In this document: one piece after another, positions 54,123-57,724 of the stretch
Numbering within the stretch: the stretch's first letter is position 1
How the letters are laid out: each line of letters begins with the position of its first letter
Source: Rummeliibacillus sp. POC4
Lineage (GTDB): Bacteria > Bacillota > Bacilli > Bacillales_A > Planococcaceae
Length of the DNA: 57,724 bases
NCBI RefSeq assembly: GCF_003576525.1
Contig: NZ_QWUA01000026.1
Coordinates: 1-57,724 of the forward strand
Direction: 5' to 3'
Notes under the pieces: model-generated
Database searches by the model: none
The model's input: the letters and a program-made list of their open reading frames with translations, nothing else
Told to the model about the DNA's origin: nothing
Translations under genes and position numbers: made by a program

Positions 54123-54152
54123 AAAAAGGTTATCGACTTATAGCGATAACCT
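54123..54152 (-). terminator. Terminator of the tsaEB-rimI-tsaD operon
   Basis: Stem AGGTTATCG / CGATAACCT followed by TTTTTCTTT on the minus strand, 15 bases past the tsaD stop. Confidence 0.8.
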
Positions 54153-54167
54153 CAACTTTTAATAAAC

Positions 54168-55190
54168 TTATTTATTCCATGAGACTAATTCTAAACCTGG
54201 ACGTCCATTTAGAGTAAGATCACTTCGTTTCCCTGCTTTAAACATAGATGAACCAGCAGCTGCGATCATTGCCGCATTATCTGTGCACAATTTTAATGGT
54301 GGTACATAGAAAGGAATACCTTCTTTTTCAAAGGCTTCTTCCAATGCTGTCCGCAAACCTTTGTTTGCAGAGACACCACCAGCTGCGATAACTTGCTTAA
54401 CATTAAATTCACGCGCTGCTCGTAATGTTTTTGCAGTTAATACCTCTACAACACTATCTTGAAAACCTTTTGCTACATGCATCGGGTTAATCTCTTCTCC
54501 ACGCTGATCTGCATTATGCTTATAATTAATAACAGCAGATTTTAATCCACTAAAACTAAAATCATATGAATCGTGGTCTAACCAAACGCGAGGAAAATCT
54601 ACTGCTCCATCACTCTCGTGAGCTAGTTGATCGATTTTAGGTCCACCTGGATATGGAATATTTAACACACGCGCTACTTTATCATAAGCTTCACCAGCAG
54701 CATCATCACGTGTTTCTCCAATTAACTCAAAACAACCATCATTCTTCATAAGAACAAGCTCTGTATGACCGCCAGATACGACTAACGCTAACAATGGGAA
54801 TTCCATAGGTTGGATTAATGCATTAGCATAAATATGACCTGCTATATGATGCACCCCAACTAACGGTAAATTGTTAGCAAAAGCAAAAGCCTTCGCAGCA
54901 TTAATACCTATTAATAATGCACCTACGAGCCCAGGCCCTTCTGTCACACAAACTGCATCCAAATCTTCAGGTTTCATATTTGCTTGTAGAAGTGCTTCTT
55001 CAATTACAATTGTTACTTGTTCAACATGATGGCGGGAAGCAATTTCAGGAACAACTCCACCAAAACGTTTATGACTTTCTATTTGAGATGCTACCACATT
55101 GGAAACAATCTCATGACCATTCTTTACAATTGAAGCAGCGGTTTCATCACAACTACTTTCAATACCTAATATATATAAATCTTTTTCCAT
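54168..55190 (-). CDS. tsaD: tRNA threonylcarbamoyladenosine (t6A) biosynthesis protein TsaD
   Basis: Transfers the threonylcarbamoyl group to A37 of ANN-decoding tRNAs, with TsaB and TsaE. The 340-residue ASKHA-fold protein has [12 protein letters not shown], the metal-binding [10 protein letters not shown] (His115, His119), VSGGHTELV, and [12 protein letters not shown] near the end. Formerly Gcp. ATG 55190 overlaps the rimI stop (TAATG) and has GGGTGAAT upstream; five more codons are open. It is the last gene of tsaE-tsaB-rimI-tsaD. Confidence 0.96.
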   Translation of the reverse strand: MEKDLYILGIESSCDETAASIVKNGHEIVSNVVASQIESHKRFGGVVPEIASRHHVEQVTIVIEEALLQANMKPEDLDAVCVTEGPGLVGALLIGINAAKAFAFANNLPLVGVHHIAGHIYANALIQPMEFPLLALVVSGGHTELVLMKNDGCFELIGETRDDAAGEAYDKVARVLNIPYPGGPKIDQLAHESDGAVDFPRVWLDHDSYDFSFSGLKSAVINYKHNADQRGEEINPMHVAKGFQDSVVEVLTAKTLRAAREFNVKQVIAAGGVSANKGLRTALEEAFEKEGIPFYVPPLKLCTDNAAMIAAAGSSMFKAGKRSDLTLNGRPGLELVSWNK

Positions 55191-55633
55191 TATAAATTCA
55201 CCCACATGACAAGAGCATCCTCTTGATTATCAGTATAGTAACCTTTACGAATACCGCCTTCTTGAAATCCAAGTTTCCGGTATAAATTCTGCGCGACAAT
55301 ATTAGTTACACGGACTTCCAAACTCATTAAGACGACGCCATGTTCCTTTGCAATTCGAATTGCTTCGCGCATTAAACCTTCACCAGTGCCTTTTCCTCTA
55401 CCAGCAGGTAGAACAGCGACATTCGTAATTTGACTTTCATCTAAAACAATCCACATTCCACAAAAACCTACGATTGAATTTGTTTCATCCACAGCAACGA
55501 CATATGAGGCTTGTGTATTTGTTGTCATTTCATGATAAAAGGCATCCATTGTCCAAGGTGTAGCAAAGACGGACTCCTCAATACGATGTACTGCCTCTAC
55601 ATCATCAATAGTCATTTGTCGATACGTAATCAT
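55190..55633 (-). CDS. rimI: Ribosomal-protein-alanine N-acetyltransferase RimI
   Basis: GNAT acetyltransferase of 147 residues. The acetyl-CoA-binding motif A is [17 protein letters not shown] (Arg/Gly-x-Gly), followed by [20 protein letters not shown] (motif B), as in RimI, which acetylates the N-terminus of ribosomal protein S18. ATG 55633 is preceded by AGGTGAG; the 22 upstream open codons overlap tsaB and are disregarded. It sits between tsaB and tsaD, as in B. subtilis (ydiD). Confidence 0.92.
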   Translation of the reverse strand: MITYRQMTIDDVEAVHRIEESVFATPWTMDAFYHEMTTNTQASYVVAVDETNSIVGFCGMWIVLDESQITNVAVLPAGRGKGTGEGLMREAIRIAKEHGVVLMSLEVRVTNIVAQNLYRKLGFQEGGIRKGYYTDNQEDALVMWVNL

Positions 55634-55641
55634 CCACTCAC

Positions 55642-56346
55642 CTATTGTTTGCCTTTCTGTTCTTTCAACCAATTTGCCTCTGCTTCTGCTAAGCGACAAT
55701 ATTTTGGCACGAAGGTATGTGTAGCATCAATCGATGGTAACTCTTGTTGTTCCGCAAGATGAATAAGCTGTGCTGCACTCGGTAAGTCGAGAGCATAAGG
55801 TGCTCTTATTGCACTATTTCCTAACTCTTGTTGGATCAACCCCCAAAAATTATCAACATCATGTCCTACAAAAAGAACCGGCTTTCCTATTTCTTTAAGC
55901 TGTTCTAATAATCCAAGCATACTGTAATGACCATCCTCCACAATCGGAGCAAGTCCCATCGTGGAATCATATGCAGCAGCATAAACATTTTGACGTCTAG
56001 CATCGATTAGAGAACAAATAATACCTTGGAACATTGCAGCATTTGCTGCAAGAACTTGTAAACTTGAGACTCCTACTAAAGGCTTTTGCAATGTCCATGA
56101 TAAAGTTTTTGCAATGGTAACACCAATACGAACACCTGTATATGAACCAGGTCCTTGACTAACAGCAATTGCATCTATCTCTTTCGGAGAAATGCTGACC
56201 TTCTTAAAAATATGTTCAATCGCTGGCATTACACCAGCAGAATGATTAACTTTAATATTCGTTACTTCAGCTGTAAGTATTTGTCCATCTTTAACGATAG
56301 CAACAGCCAAAGGCGAATTTGCAGTATCTATACCTAACCAAATCAT
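55642..56346 (-). CDS. tsaB: tRNA t6A biosynthesis protein TsaB
   Basis: 234-residue ASKHA-fold partner of TsaD: starts MIWLGIDTANSPLAVAIVKD, has NHSAGVMPAIEHIF, VSQGPGSYTGVRIGVTIAKT and VGVSSLQVLA, the usual TsaB segments; it lacks the catalytic histidines of TsaD. It bridges TsaD and TsaE. ATG 56346 overlaps the tsaE stop by four bases (ATGA) and has GAGGAG upstream. The gene order agrees with B. subtilis ydiB-ydiC-ydiD-gcp. Confidence 0.94.
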   Translation of the reverse strand: MIWLGIDTANSPLAVAIVKDGQILTAEVTNIKVNHSAGVMPAIEHIFKKVSISPKEIDAIAVSQGPGSYTGVRIGVTIAKTLSWTLQKPLVGVSSLQVLAANAAMFQGIICSLIDARRQNVYAAAYDSTMGLAPIVEDGHYSMLGLLEQLKEIGKPVLFVGHDVDNFWGLIQQELGNSAIRAPYALDLPSAAQLIHLAEQQELPSIDATHTFVPKYCRLAEAEANWLKEQKGKQ

Positions 56347-56789
56347 TTTATTAACTCCTCACACAATTGTTCATAATGCTGACCAATTGGTTTCAATAAA
56401 AATCGTCTTGTATTTTCATCAACACGTTGAATCTCAATTGCCAAACGCTCAGCAGGTAGATCTTGTTCTATTAAGTGTGCCCATTCTACGACAGATACAG
56501 CATCTCCATAAAAAATTTCATCCCATCCAAGATCTTCATCACTATCTGCTAAACGATAGACATCTAAATGATTAAAGGGTATGCGTCCCTCATATTGCTT
56601 TAAAATTGTAAATGTTGGGCTATTCACAGTCCGTTTAATCCCTAATCCTTTTGCTAAAAATTGCGTAAACGTGGTTTTACCCGCACCAAGATCTCCTTCT
56701 AACGTAATCGTATCTTGTGCTTGTAATAATTTAGCTAACTTTAATGCCAATTGGTTCGTTTCTTCTAATGAAGCAACCATTATTTCCAT
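56343..56789 (-). CDS. tsaE: tRNA t6A biosynthesis ATPase TsaE
   Basis: 148-residue P-loop ATPase that drives turnover of the TsaBD complex: Walker A EGDLGAGKTTFTQ, SPTFTILKQYEG and the HLDVYRL and VVEWA motifs of the family. ATG 56789 follows GAGAGGACG; a second ATG at 56780 and eight open codons upstream are alternatives. It is the first gene of the operon, downstream of nothing recognisable in the 140 bases up to the tRNA gene. Confidence 0.93.
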   Translation of the reverse strand: MEIMVASLEETNQLALKLAKLLQAQDTITLEGDLGAGKTTFTQFLAKGLGIKRTVNSPTFTILKQYEGRIPFNHLDVYRLADSDEDLGWDEIFYGDAVSVVEWAHLIEQDLPAERLAIEIQRVDENTRRFLLKPIGQHYEQLCEELIK

Positions 56790-56880
56790 TTGTCTTCGTC
56801 CTCTCAGCTTCACATTAATTATAGTTTACCTAAACCTACAAAAATGTTCAAAGTGAACGAGCTGTATTTCTCTAAACACA

Positions 56881-56910
56881 AAAAAATAACACAGCCTCTT
56901 AGCTGTGTTT
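56881..56910 (-). terminator. Terminator of the tRNA-Asp gene
   Basis: Minus strand stem AACACAGC / GCTGTGTT followed by ATTTTTTTG, about 20 bases after the CCA end. Confidence 0.8.
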
Positions 56911-56930
56911 GCATGAACATTTAAGATAAA

Positions 56931-57007
56931 TGGCGGTCCGGACGGGACTCGAACCCGCGACCTCCTGCGTGACAGGCAGGCATTCTAACCAGCTGAACTA
57001 CCGGACC
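56931..57007 (-). tRNA. tRNA-Asp (anticodon GUC)
   Basis: Minus strand: 77 bases with acceptor stem GGTCCGG/CCGGACC, D-arm AGTTCAGCTGGTTAGAAT, anticodon loop CTGTCAC (GTC), T-arm GCGGGTTCGAGTCCCGT, discriminator G and an encoded CCA end. It stands alone. Confidence 0.97.
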
Positions 57008-57025
57008 TTCTTTCTGACAATGTTA

Positions 57026-57054
57026 ATTTTATCAAGAATATATAATTTTAACAA
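57026..57054 (-). promoter_or_regulatory. Promoter of tRNA-Asp
   Basis: Minus strand: -35 TTGTTA (57049-57054), 17-base spacer, -10 TAAAAT (57026-57031), about 19 bases before the tRNA 5' end. Confidence 0.5.
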
Positions 57055-57084
57055 TACCCTTCTTAATAATTACTTTTCTATCAG

Positions 57085-57118
57085 AAAAAAGCCGCCTTAT
57101 TTAAATATAGCGGCTTTT
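57085..57118 (-). terminator. Terminator of the right-edge general stress gene
   Basis: Stem AAAAGCCGC / GCGGCTTTT and U-rich tail on the minus strand, about 20 bases after the stop codon. Confidence 0.75.
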
Positions 57119-57137
57119 AAAATTAGAATATTCAAAA

Positions 57138-57626
57138 TTAATTCAATGAAATGGTTTCATTCATCTTCTCATTATAAGAATTATTACCAGTTATCTTTTG
57201 ATAAAAATAAATCATCTGTTTGACCATATTCCCAGTTTCCCAATATTCAGCAGTTTCCACTTTTACTTTCAATAGTATAACATTTGGATCATCATAACTT
57301 GTTTCCATTAACTTTTCATAAGCAGCGTTCCATAATTCTTTCTTTTTATTTATGTCCTCTACAATTTCAGCCTTTCCACGTACTGATACATAAGATTTCC
57401 CTGCATAAGTTACATTGACATCTGAATTTTGGAGAATCTCTCGATACTTATCTGTCTCTTTTTTTGTGAAAAACCATAGATCTCCATCAAATTCAACTTC
57501 CTGTGTTTTCATTGGGCGTGAAACTAAACCATCTTCAGAATTTGTTGTGAACATTGCTGTATCGATATTTTTAATTAGTTCTCTTAATTTGATAATTTCC
57601 TTCTGTTTGTAAGTCTTATTTTCCAT
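57138..57626 (-). CDS. General stress protein 26-like flavin-binding protein (second copy)
   Basis: 162-residue split-barrel protein of the pyridoxamine 5'-phosphate oxidase/GSP26 family: DTAMFTTNSEDGLVSRPM, DGDLWFFTKKETDKYREI, VNVTYAGKSYVSVRGKAEIV and DPNVILLKVKVETAEYWE. It is only distantly like the copy at 42.4-42.8 kb. It has a C-terminal extension of about 25 residues (QKITGNNSYNEKMNETISLN). ATG 57626 follows GAGGTGATTAA; four codons upstream are open. Alone on the minus strand; the right edge of the window lies about 100 bases upstream. Confidence 0.82.
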   Translation of the reverse strand: MENKTYKQKEIIKLRELIKNIDTAMFTTNSEDGLVSRPMKTQEVEFDGDLWFFTKKETDKYREILQNSDVNVTYAGKSYVSVRGKAEIVEDINKKKELWNAAYEKLMETSYDDPNVILLKVKVETAEYWETGNMVKQMIYFYQKITGNNSYNEKMNETISLN

Positions 57627-57724
57627 TCGATTAATCACCTCGTTTGTTATTATTCACTATGGTGCCCTAAAGAAATAAAATTATAAGAATGTACTCAACA
57701 AATACGATAATCATTAAAAAATAC

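Noticed and set aside
53870-54217. 115-codon plus-strand ORF through the ydiF-tsaD gap
   Set aside because: It has no ribosome binding site, is built of AT-rich codons over the DnaA boxes and runs into the tsaD 3' end on the other strand.

Overview
The window looks like the chromosome of a low-GC, spore-forming member of the Bacillales. The spore-coat genes cotJA-cotJB-cotJC and spore photoproduct lyase show sporulation. CIRCE-controlled groESL, S-box and guanine riboswitches, SigL and strong AGGAGG-type ribosome binding sites fit Bacillales. The protein sequences suggest the Planococcaceae/Caryophanaceae side (Lysinibacillus-Rummeliibacillus-Kurthia type), but this is inference without a database search. 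Most genes are ordinary chromosomal genes. I see no prophage, insertion sequence, CRISPR array or plasmid functions.

Two blocks match the order known from Bacillus subtilis. At the right end: tRNA-Asp, tsaE-tsaB-rimI-tsaD, ydiF, rex, tatA-tatC, a ydiL-like CPBP protease and groES-groEL. At the left end: moxR(yeaC)-yeaD-yebA-guaA and pbuG, with guaA and pbuG each behind a guanine riboswitch. The extreme left edge carries tandem promoters and leader of an rRNA operon that runs off the window on the minus strand. Between the blocks lies a more individual stretch.

Region by region: 1-5.8 kb rRNA leader, pbuG, a Qnr-like pentapeptide protein, two unknown proteins and guaA. 5.8-10.2 kb a transglutaminase/DUF58/MoxR operon. 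10.3-14.2 kb a translationally coupled nosL-nosD-nosL-nosY-nosF copper-maturation-type operon without nosZ. 14.4-17.4 kb NAD salvage (pncB-nadE) and a DNA methyltransferase-type repair protein. 17.5-20.3 kb fetAB-like metal exporter and proline dehydrogenase. 20.4-22.4 kb desR and des with no desK. 22.6-29.5 kb sigL and a SAM-riboswitch operon of yitJ and metH. 29.6-38.6 kb sortase, coproporphyrinogen oxidase, Na+/H+ antiporter, OatA-like acetyltransferase, secreted nuclease and an endonuclease Q-like protein. 38.7-45.3 kb cotJ operon, a frameshifted DUF421 remnant, yugN, DUF3243, uvsE, splB, tspO and small proteins. 45.5-57.7 kb a YkuI-like EAL protein, then the conserved groEL-to-tsaE block.

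The observations most worth a second look are: a cluster of DnaA boxes between ydiF and tsaD, in the same place as a known B. subtilis DnaA-box cluster; the nos-type operon with two different NosL lipoproteins and no NosZ; the DesR/Des pair with a strong operator and promoter but no DesK; several genes whose best Shine-Dalgarno spacing points to ATT or ATA as start codon; and three small proteins of 41-59 residues. I found no clearly new multi-gene system.
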